A DNA stretch of 35,265 nt from a bacterium (GTDB lineage: Bacteria > 4484-113 > JAGGVC01), in contig JAGGVC010000003.1 of NCBI GenBank assembly GCA_021158185.1, positions 1-35,265 on the forward strand, read 5' to 3'. This document shows, in pieces, positions 7,797-16,345 of this stretch. The notes under the pieces are model-generated. The model ran no database searches. It was not told the origin of the DNA and saw only the letters and a list, made by a program, of their open reading frames with translations. A program made the translations under genes and the position numbers. Within the stretch, counting starts at the first letter, position 1. Every line of letters starts with the position of its first letter.

Positions 7797-7831
7797 AAAA
7801 CCGAGATTAACCGAACAATCAGAATCGCTGG

Positions 7832-9247
7832 CTAGTTCAAACGGTTGATCGCCTTGCCGTCGGCGTTCAATGCGGCTTCCTTCACTACTTCGGCAAGCGA
7901 AGGATGTATGCGGACGTGGCTCTGGAAAGCGTTCAGGCTCGCCTTCGACTCCAGTGCAAGCGTTGCATCGGAAACGAGATCCGATGCATGCGGGCCGATG
8001 ACGTGAACGCCGAGAAGATCGTCGGTCGACGCGTCAGCAATCACTTTCGCCATGCCGTAGTCCTCGCCGAGCGCCATCGCCTTGCCGCTCGCCTTGAACG
8101 AAAACGTGCCGACCTTGATTTCGCGGCCCGATTCCCTGGCATCAAACTCGGTCATACCCACGCCCGCGATCTCGGGGCCTGTGAAAACCGCGAACGGGAT
8201 CGCCGCCTCGAAATGAGCAGGTTCACCTGCAGCGAGATGCTCCGCCAGCGCTACACCCTCGTGGCTCGCCTTGTGCGCAAGCATCATCCCGCCGATCACA
8301 TCGCCTATCGCGTAAACGCCCTTCGCCGTGGTCTGAAGCCGGTCATCAACCTTGACGAAACCCCGGTCGGTCAGTTCGACGCCAGCCTTCTCCAGTGCAA
8401 GACCGTCGGTGAAGGGAACCCGTCCAGTAGAGGCGAGAACGATATCGACGGTGCGGCGCTCCTCCTTACCGTCCTTGCTTACGAAAGCGACCTCTACGCC
8501 TTTTTTATCGCCAAGCACATTTACGCTTGTGACTTTGTGTTCGAGGAAGATTTTCATGCCCTGCTTCTTGAAGGCGCGGTGAGCCTGCTTAACGATGTCG
8601 GGATCGAGTCCTGTAAGGATCGATGGCAGGATCTCCACAATCGTGACCTCCGCGCCAAGCCTGCGATAGACGCAGGCCATCTCCATCCCGATGTAGCCGC
8701 CCCCAACCACGAGGAGTTTTTCCGGCACTTCAGGAAGTGCGAGCGCTTCGGTTGATGTCACGACGTTGATCCCGTCAATATTCAGAAACAGGAGACGCAT
8801 CGGGTCGCTACCAGTTGCAATCACAATCGTTTCCGCTAAAAGCGTTTCCTTGCCACCCTCCCTCAATTCGACTTCGATCTCGTTCGGTGATTTGAAGCTC
8901 GCATTGCCCAGGATGACGTCAACGCCGTTCTTTTCGAGAAGCATCTTCACGCCGCCCGTCAGCCTTTTGACGATAGCGTCCTTGCGCGCCATCATCCTTC
9001 CAAAATCGAGCTTGACCTCGCTTGGATCAACCGTGATTCCCTGGTCGGCAAGCTGGGTAATCTCGGCGTAGTGCTTGCTTGCATCGAGCAGCGCCTTCGA
9101 CGGAATGCAGCCGATGTTGAGGCAGGTGCCGCCCCAGTTGTTCTTCTCAATACAGGCAGTCTTCTTCCCAAGTTGCGCGAAGCGAATCGCACATTCGTAG
9201 CCGCCCGGCCCTGCACCGATAACGATCACGTCGTACTTGTCATTCAT
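7832..9247 (-). CDS. lpdA: Dihydrolipoyl dehydrogenase (E3)
   Basis: FAD enzyme that reoxidises dihydrolipoamide of 2-oxoacid dehydrogenase complexes or of the glycine cleavage system. At 471 residues it is a full-length E3. GAGPGGYECA (12-21) is the FAD-binding motif. GGTCLNIGCIPSK holds the redox-active cysteine pair. VVGGGYIGMEMA is the NAD-binding motif, AIGDVIGGMMLAHKA the second FAD contact, and HPSLAEVVKEAA near the C-terminus carries the catalytic His-Glu pair. A GAGGGG site lies seven bases before ATG 9247. It follows der by 21 bases and is probably cotranscribed with it. The E1/E2 partner genes are not in the window. Confidence 0.95.
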   Translation of the reverse strand: MNDKYDVIVIGAGPGGYECAIRFAQLGKKTACIEKNNWGGTCLNIGCIPSKALLDASKHYAEITQLADQGITVDPSEVKLDFGRMMARKDAIVKRLTGGVKMLLEKNGVDVILGNASFKSPNEIEVELREGGKETLLAETIVIATGSDPMRLLFLNIDGINVVTSTEALALPEVPEKLLVVGGGYIGMEMACVYRRLGAEVTIVEILPSILTGLDPDIVKQAHRAFKKQGMKIFLEHKVTSVNVLGDKKGVEVAFVSKDGKEERRTVDIVLASTGRVPFTDGLALEKAGVELTDRGFVKVDDRLQTTAKGVYAIGDVIGGMMLAHKASHEGVALAEHLAAGEPAHFEAAIPFAVFTGPEIAGVGMTEFDARESGREIKVGTFSFKASGKAMALGEDYGMAKVIADASTDDLLGVHVIGPHASDLVSDATLALESKASLNAFQSHVRIHPSLAEVVKEAALNADGKAINRLN

Positions 9248-9268
9248 AGAACATCCCCTCGCAAACTC

Positions 9269-10894
9269 TTACCACTTCCGCCCCTTTCTCTTCCGTTCCT
9301 CGAAGATGAAATTAAGAAACGTGCCCTTGAAGCTGAAGTGAGAGCGTATCGTATTCTCGATGAAGCCCCTGTAGCTGAAATGCAGGCTTTTCTTGAGGTT
9401 GATCCATATCTTGATCGTGGGCGGGCAGATCGCAACCTGCCTGACATCGAATATCTTGAGCGGATTGTTTTTCATCACTGGCGGTGGGTGGAGCGTGACT
9501 TCCTCGAAGAGCACTTCGCACAGAACATCGTTCGGGACGCGCCTGTGGTACTGATCCCACGCGTGCACTACCGCGCCGAGAAGCTCGTCGAGCCCTTCAT
9601 GCTTGAGCGCCGAGATCAGAACGACATCGGCCCAGCCGAGTTTGGTGAAATTTTTGTAAACGTAATTGATATAACCGTCGCGCATCTCAGGAGTATCATC
9701 CGCGAGATCCCACTTGTTGACCGCGACGACCACAGCCTTGCCTTCTTCGCCGATCCGCTTTGCGACGAGCTTGTCCATCTCGTAGATGCCGTCTACTGCG
9801 TCAACGATCAGAATAGAGACGTCGGTTTCGGGCAGGCGCCTCGACGTGCGCACCATCGAGTAGTAATCAACAGGCTCCTTCACCTTGGACAGTCTCTTCA
9901 GCCCCGCCGTGTCGAGCACCGTGAACGTCCGTCCATTCCACTCGAATTTAAGCTCGATCGGATCGCGCGTCGTGCCGGGAAGCTCGGAAACGAGCACGCG
10001 AGCTTCCTCGACGAACGCGTTTGCAAGCGAGCTTTTGCCGACGTTCTGGCGTCCGAGAAGCGAGATTCTAATCGTTTCACTTCGCCATTCATGGTCGGCA
10101 AAGGACTCGGGTTCATCCTCGATTTCATCTACGGGGATCAGCTTTGAAACATCGTACTTCCTCTCATGCTCGGACATGTAATCGAGTAGACTCATATCAC
10201 CGTCGAGAGCGACCGCTCCGTCATCCGCTTTCATCACCTTGGGTCGAGTCTTCTTGCGCGGACGAGCCTTGCCTTCATCTTCAGCTTCGACATCAGGAAC
10301 AAGTGAGATGCCGTCGTGTTCGGCGACGCGTTCCTCCTTGATGACGCGCTTTTCGGCACTTGTAAGCCTGCTGTCATCAGGTGGAGTGAATCCGAGCTTG
10401 TTGTTAATCAGATCGAGAAGCTCGTGGATATTCCGTCCGCTCACTGCACTGACATGCACCATATCGGAGATACCGAGCGAATAAAAGTCGTAAAGCTCGC
10501 TTTCGTACTTCTTCGAGTCAACCTTGTTGATTACGAGAATGACAGGCTTTTCCGTCTTCCAGATCTCTCGCTTTACGAGATCGTCAGCCACTGTCACGCC
10601 GACGCGCACATCAACGATGAAGAGAACGAGATCGGCCTCGTGAAGCGCCTCCAGCGCGTTTTCACTTACGATCCTGTGGAGCGGGTCGGCGCTTTCCTTC
10701 GCTATGCCGCCGCAGTCCACTATGCTATACCGGTTGCCTTCCCACTCGCATTCGCCGTAAATCCTGTCGCGCGTGACGCCCTCCATCTCGTCCACGATCG
10801 CGATCCTGCGACCAACGAACCGATTGAAGATCGTGCTCTTACCGACGTTCGGCCTGCCAATGACGGCGACCAGTTTTTTTGCACCCACATTCAT
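9269..10894 (-). CDS. der: Ribosome-assembly GTPase Der (EngA)
   Basis: Tandem-GTPase factor for 50S subunit assembly. From ATG 10894 it has 541 residues. G domain 1: GRPNVGKS (13-20), DCGG (60-63, usually DTGG), NKVD (123-126). G domain 2: GRQNVGKS (281-288), DTAG (328-331), NKWD (393-396). The KH-like domain begins near 450 and the tail is basic (EERKRKGRK). The region between the G domains, about residues 172-273, is some 100 residues long and charged, clearly longer than the short acidic linker of most Der proteins. This explains the extra total length over the usual 440-490. A GTG at 10912 would add six residues; the ATG gives the standard beginning. Neither start has a clear ribosome site. 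lpdA follows by 21 bases. Confidence 0.95.
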   Translation of the reverse strand: MNVGAKKLVAVIGRPNVGKSTIFNRFVGRRIAIVDEMEGVTRDRIYGECEWEGNRYSIVDCGGIAKESADPLHRIVSENALEALHEADLVLFIVDVRVGVTVADDLVKREIWKTEKPVILVINKVDSKKYESELYDFYSLGISDMVHVSAVSGRNIHELLDLINNKLGFTPPDDSRLTSAEKRVIKEERVAEHDGISLVPDVEAEDEGKARPRKKTRPKVMKADDGAVALDGDMSLLDYMSEHERKYDVSKLIPVDEIEDEPESFADHEWRSETIRISLLGRQNVGKSSLANAFVEEARVLVSELPGTTRDPIELKFEWNGRTFTVLDTAGLKRLSKVKEPVDYYSMVRTSRRLPETDVSILIVDAVDGIYEMDKLVAKRIGEEGKAVVVAVNKWDLADDTPEMRDGYINYVYKNFTKLGWADVVLISALKHEGLDELLGAVVHAWDQYHRRVPNDVLCEVLFEEVTLHPPPVMKNNPLKIFDVRQVAICPPTIKIWINLKKSLHFSYRGFIENTIRSHFSFKGTFLNFIFEERKRKGRKW

Positions 10895-10931
10895 AGGATT
10901 TGCGAAACACACCGCATGGATTTGAAGCTGA

Positions 10932-10937
10932 ATTATA
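10932..10937 (-). promoter_or_regulatory. Candidate -10 of der-lpdA
   Basis: A perfect TATAAT on the minus strand lies 37 bases before the der ATG at 10894. No good -35 is found at 15-18 bases, so it rests on the -10 alone. The rest of the 173-base gap to thiG shows nothing else I can support. Confidence 0.35.
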
Positions 10938-11067
10938 ACAGCGGATTATTCCTAATGCTGCTGCATTACGCTGGATTTTGAAAGGGACAGATTCAAATGC
11001 ACTTAAATCAGCGCGACTGTAGCTTTGATAGGTTCTATTTATGCCTTAAAAGCTATTAGTTCTTCCT

Positions 11068-11862
11068 CTACTCGTTCACGCGGCCTGCCATCGGGGAGGA
11101 TGCGCTGGCGTAGACCTTCTTCTCGATCCGGCCCGCGAGATATCCTATCCTTCCAGCCTCGACGCCCAGCCTGAAGCCCTTGGCCATTTTCTCCGGGTCG
11201 CCCGCCTCAGCAATCGCGGTGTTGACGAGCACTGCGTCCGCGCCGAGCTCCATCGCCTGCGCCGCATCGCTCGGAACACCCAACCCAGCGTCCACGACGA
11301 CCGGCACCGTGATAGCAGGATCTTCGATGATCAGCTTTATTCCGGAAAAATCAATTAAGCCATGTCCGCTTCCTATCGGGCTTGCAAGGGGCATGACGGT
11401 CGCGGCGCCCGCCTCGACGAGCTTTCGCGCGGCAATCGGATCGTCGTTCGTGTACGGAAGTACGATGAAACCTTCGTCCGTAAGGATCTTTGTGCCTTCG
11501 ATAGTTGCACCGACGTCGGGAAGGAGTGTCTTTTCGTCGCCAATAACTTCGAGCTTGATCCAGTTCGTGATGCCCAGCCCGCGTGCCAGCCTGGATACGC
11601 GCAGCGCGTCTTCCAGCGTATAGCAGCCTGCGGTGTTCGGAAGTAGCTGTATCCTGTCGAGGTCTAGGTAGTCGATGATATTCTTCTCCGGACGATCCTC
11701 GCTTATATCAATCCGGCGGATCGCCACCGTCACGATTTCCGTAGCGCTTGCCTCGATGGCCTTGACCATCGTCTCGTGCATATCGTACTTGCCGGTTCCG
11801 AGTATAAATCGGGACTTGAGCGTCTTTCCTCCGATAACCAAAGGCTTGTCTTCATGAATCAT
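11068..11862 (-). CDS. thiG: Thiazole synthase ThiG
   Basis: Forms the thiazole phosphate half of thiamine from deoxyxylulose 5-phosphate, dehydroglycine or iminoglycine, and ThiS thiocarboxylate. From ATG 11862 it has 264 residues, normal for the family. GTGKYD near the N-terminus, the Schiff-base lysine in WIKLEVIGD (K103), LPYTNDDP, and the phosphate-binding VDAGLGVPSDAAQAMELGADAVLVNTAIA are all present. AAGGAG (11876-11871) lies eight bases before ATG 11862; a GTG at 11865 is also possible. Its sulfur carrier ThiS, ThiF and a ThiH or ThiO are not adjacent, which is unusual. Its substrate is the product of dxs, found earlier in the window. Confidence 0.95.
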   Translation of the reverse strand: MIHEDKPLVIGGKTLKSRFILGTGKYDMHETMVKAIEASATEIVTVAIRRIDISEDRPEKNIIDYLDLDRIQLLPNTAGCYTLEDALRVSRLARGLGITNWIKLEVIGDEKTLLPDVGATIEGTKILTDEGFIVLPYTNDDPIAARKLVEAGAATVMPLASPIGSGHGLIDFSGIKLIIEDPAITVPVVVDAGLGVPSDAAQAMELGADAVLVNTAIAEAGDPEKMAKGFRLGVEAGRIGYLAGRIEKKVYASASSPMAGRVNE

Positions 11863-12022
11863 CACTTCATCTCCTTAAACGCTGATGCTGATACTCAAAA
11901 TAATACCCCGCGCATTCTTCATTCACCGAGGTTACGTCGGCTTGTTACGAAGGAAACTAAGATAGCCGGTGAAAAAATCCTTTGATCTTTATGATCTTGA
12001 GCAAAACGCGAATTTACCACGA

Positions 12023-13042
12023 TTAAAAAGCCTTGTGGAGTTCGGCGAGCACACTTTCGATTGCCTCTTCTATTTCACCATTCACTTTGAATCCGGATGC
12101 ACCCGGATGTCCGCCTCCGCCGAAGATCAGCGCGAAATCTGCGGCGTTGAAATTGGATCTGCTCCTCATGCTGACCTTGATTCCTCTTTCGTTTTCCTTG
12201 AAGAAAAGACTCAGTGGATAATCGCCGATTGTCCTGATAAGATCGACTATACCCTCGGTATCGGATGGAGTCGTACCGGTTTCTTCGAGCATTTTTCTCG
12301 TCTGCCAGGCGTACACCGTACCGATTTCAGGAACCTCGGTGATCGTCTGAAAGACTTTCCCGAAGAGCTTCATCTGCGCGGATGTCCTCGTATAGTAAAC
12401 GTCCTCGATCACCTTTGCAGGATCAACACCTAGAGCCACAAGCTCGCCCGCCACCTCAAGTGCGCGCTGGTTGGTATTGTTGAAACTGAATCTGCCGGTA
12501 TCCGTAACAAGCGCGACGTACAAATCAATTGCGATATCAAGGGAAATTGCAAAGCCCAAGTGCATAAGGAGATCGAAAATTATCACACCAGCCGCAGCAC
12601 AATCGGGATTGACCACATTGATATCGCCGAAACGGGTGTTGCTTACATGGTGATCGATGTTAATAATCACCGGTCTATTCCCTGGCTTATCAGCTGTGAC
12701 GCCGCGCGCCTTAAGCTCCTTTCCGAAGTCATCGCCCATTCTCTCGAATTCAGCGTTGTCCACAACTACGATTACATCAGGAAGATTTTCAGGCAGGGCA
12801 TTGACGATTTCAAGATCATCTATACCCGGCATCCTTGCATACATCCGCGGAACGGGGGCCGCGATAAACGCCCGCGCGCCTTTTCCCATTGACCTGAGCG
12901 CCTGCAGAAGACCGAGAGTCGATCCGTATGCATCACCATCAGGATCTTCGTGAGGGAAAATCCAGAAATCGTCCCCGTGAACGATAAATTCTGCTGCTCC
13001 GGCAAGCTCTTGTTCGTATTTATTCACGATTTCACTCATCAT
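12023..13042 (-). CDS. nrnA: DHH-family nanoRNase / pAp phosphatase NrnA
   Basis: Degrades 2-5-mer RNA and dephosphorylates 3'-phosphoadenosine 5'-phosphate. The 339-residue protein has the DHH motifs: HEDPDGDAYGS, the metal-binding NIDHHVSNTRFGD, and LVTDTGRFSF. The C-terminal DHHA1 domain has FGGGGHPGASGF for substrate binding. Length is typical. It is last in the rimP-nusA-ylxR-infB-rbfA operon, a common position for nrnA in many bacteria; truB does not follow here. ATG 13042 overlaps the end of rbfA by 11 bases, which points to translational coupling. Confidence 0.93.
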   Translation of the reverse strand: MMSEIVNKYEQELAGAAEFIVHGDDFWIFPHEDPDGDAYGSTLGLLQALRSMGKGARAFIAAPVPRMYARMPGIDDLEIVNALPENLPDVIVVVDNAEFERMGDDFGKELKARGVTADKPGNRPVIINIDHHVSNTRFGDINVVNPDCAAAGVIIFDLLMHLGFAISLDIAIDLYVALVTDTGRFSFNNTNQRALEVAGELVALGVDPAKVIEDVYYTRTSAQMKLFGKVFQTITEVPEIGTVYAWQTRKMLEETGTTPSDTEGIVDLIRTIGDYPLSLFFKENERGIKVSMRSRSNFNAADFALIFGGGGHPGASGFKVNGEIEEAIESVLAELHKAF

Positions 13043-13400
13043 TATTTTCTTCTCTCGGAAAGCCCAAATCGGTAAGAATACGGTCTATCTTAATACTGTG
13101 CTCGATCGTATCATCTAGTACAAACCTCAGCTTCGGCATCCTCCTGATTTCTATCAAATTCGAAAGCTCGGAACGAAGGAAGCCTGAAGCTTTCTCAAGC
13201 ACTTTGAGCACTGTTTTCTTGGTCTTCTTGTCACCTATGATGGACACGAATACCTTTGCGTAATCGAACTCCGGACTTATTTCAACACCCATTACGGTAA
13301 CATTCTTGACGCGTGAATCCCGCATCTTCGATAGAATGATTTCCACCAGGTCCCGCTTGAACTGCTCTTCAAGCCGCTCCATTCGCAGAGACTTAACCAT
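13032..13400 (-). CDS. rbfA: Ribosome-binding factor A
   Basis: Small KH-type factor that binds the 30S subunit late in 16S rRNA maturation. The 122 residues match family length. Recognisable are MERLEEQFKRDLVEIILSKM (6-25), VTVMGVEISPEFDYAKVFVS, the hinge around LRSELSNLIEIRRMPKLRFVLDDTIE, and the terminal helix HSIKIDRILTDL. It starts two bases after the infB stop and overlaps nrnA by 11 bases. No separate ribosome site is evident, as expected for coupled translation. Confidence 0.95.
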   Translation of the reverse strand: MVKSLRMERLEEQFKRDLVEIILSKMRDSRVKNVTVMGVEISPEFDYAKVFVSIIGDKKTKKTVLKVLEKASGFLRSELSNLIEIRRMPKLRFVLDDTIEHSIKIDRILTDLGFPREENNDE

Positions 13401-13402
13401 AA

Positions 13403-15973
13403 CTAAAAGCGGGGAACCTCCTTCATCTCGTAAACAGATAGGATGTCACCAAGCTGGACGTTGTTCGTACCTTCAACGATAAAGCCGCATTCAAAGCCGC
13501 TCGCGACATCGCGCACGTCTTCCTTAAACCGCCTGAGGCTCTTGAGTTGACCTTCGTGAATTACTTCTTCTTCACGAATAAGCCTGTACTGCTTATTTCT
13601 CACGACTTTTCCGTCAAGAACAGACCCGCCGCATATGACGCTCGTCTTCTCGGTTCTGAATATCTCGCGCACCTCGACGCGCCCAAGCGGAATCTCCTCG
13701 TAAATCGGATCCAGGAGTCCCTTCATCGCGTTCTCTATTTTTTCGGTCATCTGATAGATAATGTCGTAAACTTGAACATCAACCCTTTCCTTGTCGGCAA
13801 GCTTCCTAGCTCCGCTAGTCATACTCGTACTGAAGCCGATGATGATCGCATTCGACGCACTCGCAAGCATTATGTCATTCTCGTTTATCTGGCCGACACC
13901 ATGCGACACTACGTTCACCTGAACACCCTCTATCTTAATGCGCTCAAGTTCGCTGATAATGGCTTCCTCACTGCCGCCAACGTCTGTCTTGACGATGACA
14001 TTAAGGTTCTTTATCTCACCTTTTTCGAGCCGGGATAAGAAATCCTCAAGGCTTGGCTTGGCCAGCTGTCTCCGCTGCAACTCGATTTTCGCCTTTTCTA
14101 TTCGAGATTCAATTATCTCCGTCGCCTTACGCTTCTTCGAAAATGTGAATATCTTGTCTCCGTTGCCGGGAAGCTCATCAAGCCCGATGATACGTACAGG
14201 ACGTGATGGCAGCGCATCCTTCAGCAAGTTGCCCCACTCATCTTCCATCCGCTTGATGCGCCCTCCGCTCGTCCCGCAGATCAGGTACTGACCCGGCTTG
14301 AAAGTGCCCTGAATAACGAGCGCCGTTGCAATGATGCCCTGCCCCTTCGTAATCTCGCTTTCAACTACAACGCCATACGCAGGAGCTTTTGGATCGGCCT
14401 TGAGCTCAAGCAAATCCGCCTGGAGAAGGATCATTTCGAGAAGTTCGTCAATATTGTCACCTGTCAACGCGCTTATCTTTACGAATACAGTATCTCCGCC
14501 CCAGTCCTCGGGTGTAAGACCCAGCTCTGCAATCTGGCTGATTGTTCGATCCGGGTTTGCGCTCGGCAAGTCGCACTTGTTGAGAGCCACGATGATCGGT
14601 ACGTTTGCCGCCTTCGCGTGCTCCGCAGCTTCCTTCGTCTGGGGCTTCACACCGTCATCGGCGGCAACAACCAGAACAACGATATCAGTCACCTGCGAGC
14701 CACGCGCCCGCATCTGGGTAAACGCAGCGTGACCTGGTGTATCAAGAAATGTAATAGCCCTGTCGCCGTGCACAATCTGGTATGCACCGATATGCTGAGT
14801 AATCCCTCCTGCCTCACCGTCAACGACGTTTGTATGTCTTATTCGATCGAGTAATTTCGTTTTTCCGTGATCGACATGCCCCATAATCGTAACAACGGGC
14901 GGTCTGGGAACCTGTTTCCCTTCCTCTACCTTTTCGTATTCATCGAGGATGTCCTCCGGCGCCTCGTCCTGCTTAACTTCTGTCGGGATGCCGAAGTTCT
15001 CAGCAATCAGCTGTATCTCGTCGATACTAACCACATGGTTTATGTTGGCGAATATATCGAGTTCTTTCAGAAGGAAACCGATTATGTCGCCAACCTTGAC
15101 TCCGCTTTTCAGCGACAACTCTCGTACAGTCATTTCACCCGTGATCTTAAGCGCACGAATTACCTTCTCGGCAGCCTGTGCTTGAGCGGAACCACCTTTG
15201 ACCTTGAAAACCCGCTTCCTGCTTCGACCGGTCACCGCTTCATCGGGCTGGCGTCCGATTTCCTTGATTTTCTTTTTTGCAGGGGGACGTCTCGGTACGG
15301 TCCTCCTGGCAGCATCCGCCTTCTTCTTCCCGGGCTTTTCAACTTTTGAACGCTCTTCCATTCCCTTAGGCTCGGTCTTCGGGCGCCGTTTTTGCTCTGC
15401 TTCCGGAGCACCTTTCTTTGCAGGCGGCGTCTTAACGGCAACATCAGCTTTTCGTTCCTTTACCGCCTCTGCACGAATCTGTACTTTTGCAGGAGCCTCC
15501 GGCGCAGCAGGCTTCTTTTCAACGACGACTTTTTCCGCTATAACCTGCGCTTTTTCAAGCTCTGCATCAGCCTTCTCGAGCTTCTTCCTGCCGGAAAGAT
15601 CGTCCTTGTCAAAATATGTTTTGGGAATTTCGCGCTTCTTTCTGGGCTTTACCGCAGTAGCCGCAGAGAACTCCAGGGATGCAGCGGAATCGCTCAATCG
15701 TTTTCGAGTCGGCAGAGCAGCAGGCGCAGCTTCGGCTTTTCTTCCTCCTGCACCATTGGTCGGAACACCCGGCTCAACCGTCAAGGCGCCGCTTTCTGCA
15801 TTCACTTTTTTGACCAACAATGAATAAGTATCCGCGTCAACCACGGCTAAAATGCCCTTGGATTCCTTGTCCTCCCACCCGATCTCCGCAAGAAGTTCCT
15901 TGATCCGATCAAGGTCAAGCTTCGACCCAAGGTGCTTGGGAAGATGTACCAGTTTATATTTCTGCTGCGCCAT
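13403..15973 (-). CDS. infB: Translation initiation factor IF-2
   Basis: GTPase that places initiator tRNA on the ribosome. 856 residues. The extreme N-terminus (about 1-60) is a compact segment I do not recognise as a standard IF-2 domain. It is followed by an Ala/Lys/Pro/Glu-rich linker (70-260), the IF2-N helical domain (about 265-330), the G domain with GHVDHGKT (365-372), DTPGHAAF and NKCD, then domains II-IV ending in LSVYEMKEV. It is in its usual place between ylxR and rbfA. A GGAGG lies only three bases before the ATG, closer than normal, so initiation may depend partly on upstream translation. The long linker is common in IF-2 and varies between species. Confidence 0.97.
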   Translation of the reverse strand: MAQQKYKLVHLPKHLGSKLDLDRIKELLAEIGWEDKESKGILAVVDADTYSLLVKKVNAESGALTVEPGVPTNGAGGRKAEAAPAALPTRKRLSDSAASLEFSAATAVKPRKKREIPKTYFDKDDLSGRKKLEKADAELEKAQVIAEKVVVEKKPAAPEAPAKVQIRAEAVKERKADVAVKTPPAKKGAPEAEQKRRPKTEPKGMEERSKVEKPGKKKADAARRTVPRRPPAKKKIKEIGRQPDEAVTGRSRKRVFKVKGGSAQAQAAEKVIRALKITGEMTVRELSLKSGVKVGDIIGFLLKELDIFANINHVVSIDEIQLIAENFGIPTEVKQDEAPEDILDEYEKVEEGKQVPRPPVVTIMGHVDHGKTKLLDRIRHTNVVDGEAGGITQHIGAYQIVHGDRAITFLDTPGHAAFTQMRARGSQVTDIVVLVVAADDGVKPQTKEAAEHAKAANVPIIVALNKCDLPSANPDRTISQIAELGLTPEDWGGDTVFVKISALTGDNIDELLEMILLQADLLELKADPKAPAYGVVVESEITKGQGIIATALVIQGTFKPGQYLICGTSGGRIKRMEDEWGNLLKDALPSRPVRIIGLDELPGNGDKIFTFSKKRKATEIIESRIEKAKIELQRRQLAKPSLEDFLSRLEKGEIKNLNVIVKTDVGGSEEAIISELERIKIEGVQVNVVSHGVGQINENDIMLASASNAIIIGFSTSMTSGARKLADKERVDVQVYDIIYQMTEKIENAMKGLLDPIYEEIPLGRVEVREIFRTEKTSVICGGSVLDGKVVRNKQYRLIREEEVIHEGQLKSLRRFKEDVRDVASGFECGFIVEGTNNVQLGDILSVYEMKEVPRF

Positions 15974-15991
15974 AAACCTCCGGCCATACGA

Positions 15992-16345
15992 TCACGACAC
16001 CGAATTAGCGTTTCGGGTCTTGATGAACGATAGAAACCTGTTTTTCAAAATATAAAGCTTCGTTTCCTCAAGCCTTACAACAATACGATTATGCTTGCTC
16101 CGGCTGAATGCAAGCTTGCCGGTGCGAGCCATAGCATCGAAACACTTCTCCCGCGGGCAAAGGTAAATGCTTCGCCCTACGGATGCACCCGGTTTAGCAA
16201 CAATGACAACTTTCCCGTCACGCAGATTAAGGCGAACAAGCTCATCCTGTGCAAAGCGCTCCCTGCACCCGATACACGTTCGAACGGGCGATCCGCCAAG
16301 CCGATTCAACCTGCTTTCGTTTCTTCTATTCTTCACCATCAACAT
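15992..16345 (-). CDS. ylxR: YlxR/RnpM-family RNA-binding protein (DUF448)
   Basis: 117 residues with the family signature PVRTCIGCRERFAQDELVRL followed by a short basic beta-alpha fold and GRSIYLCPREKCFDAMARTGKLAFSR. YlxR is a small nucleic-acid-binding protein encoded between nusA and infB in many bacteria; in Bacillus a homologue (RnpM) is reported to modulate RNase P. The first ATG at 16345 lies inside nusA and overlaps it by 20 bases; ATG 16339 is also possible. The N-terminus before the conserved core is about 20 basic residues. The 26-residue C-terminal extension is hydrophobic to basic. Confidence 0.88.
   Translation of the reverse strand: MLMVKNRRNESRLNRLGGSPVRTCIGCRERFAQDELVRLNLRDGKVVIVAKPGASVGRSIYLCPREKCFDAMARTGKLAFSRSKHNRIVVRLEETKLYILKNRFLSFIKTRNANSVS

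Noticed and set aside
7904-8755. Plus-strand 283-codon ORF
   Set aside because: Antisense to lpdA, whose FAD, NAD and redox motifs are intact.
9071-10147. Plus-strand 358-codon ORF
   Set aside because: It is antisense to der and lpdA, which have complete motif sets; the open frame follows from their codon use.
11863-12022. TPP riboswitch before thiG
   Set aside because: The conserved CTGAGA and ACCTGATCTGG-type segments are absent on the minus strand of this gap.
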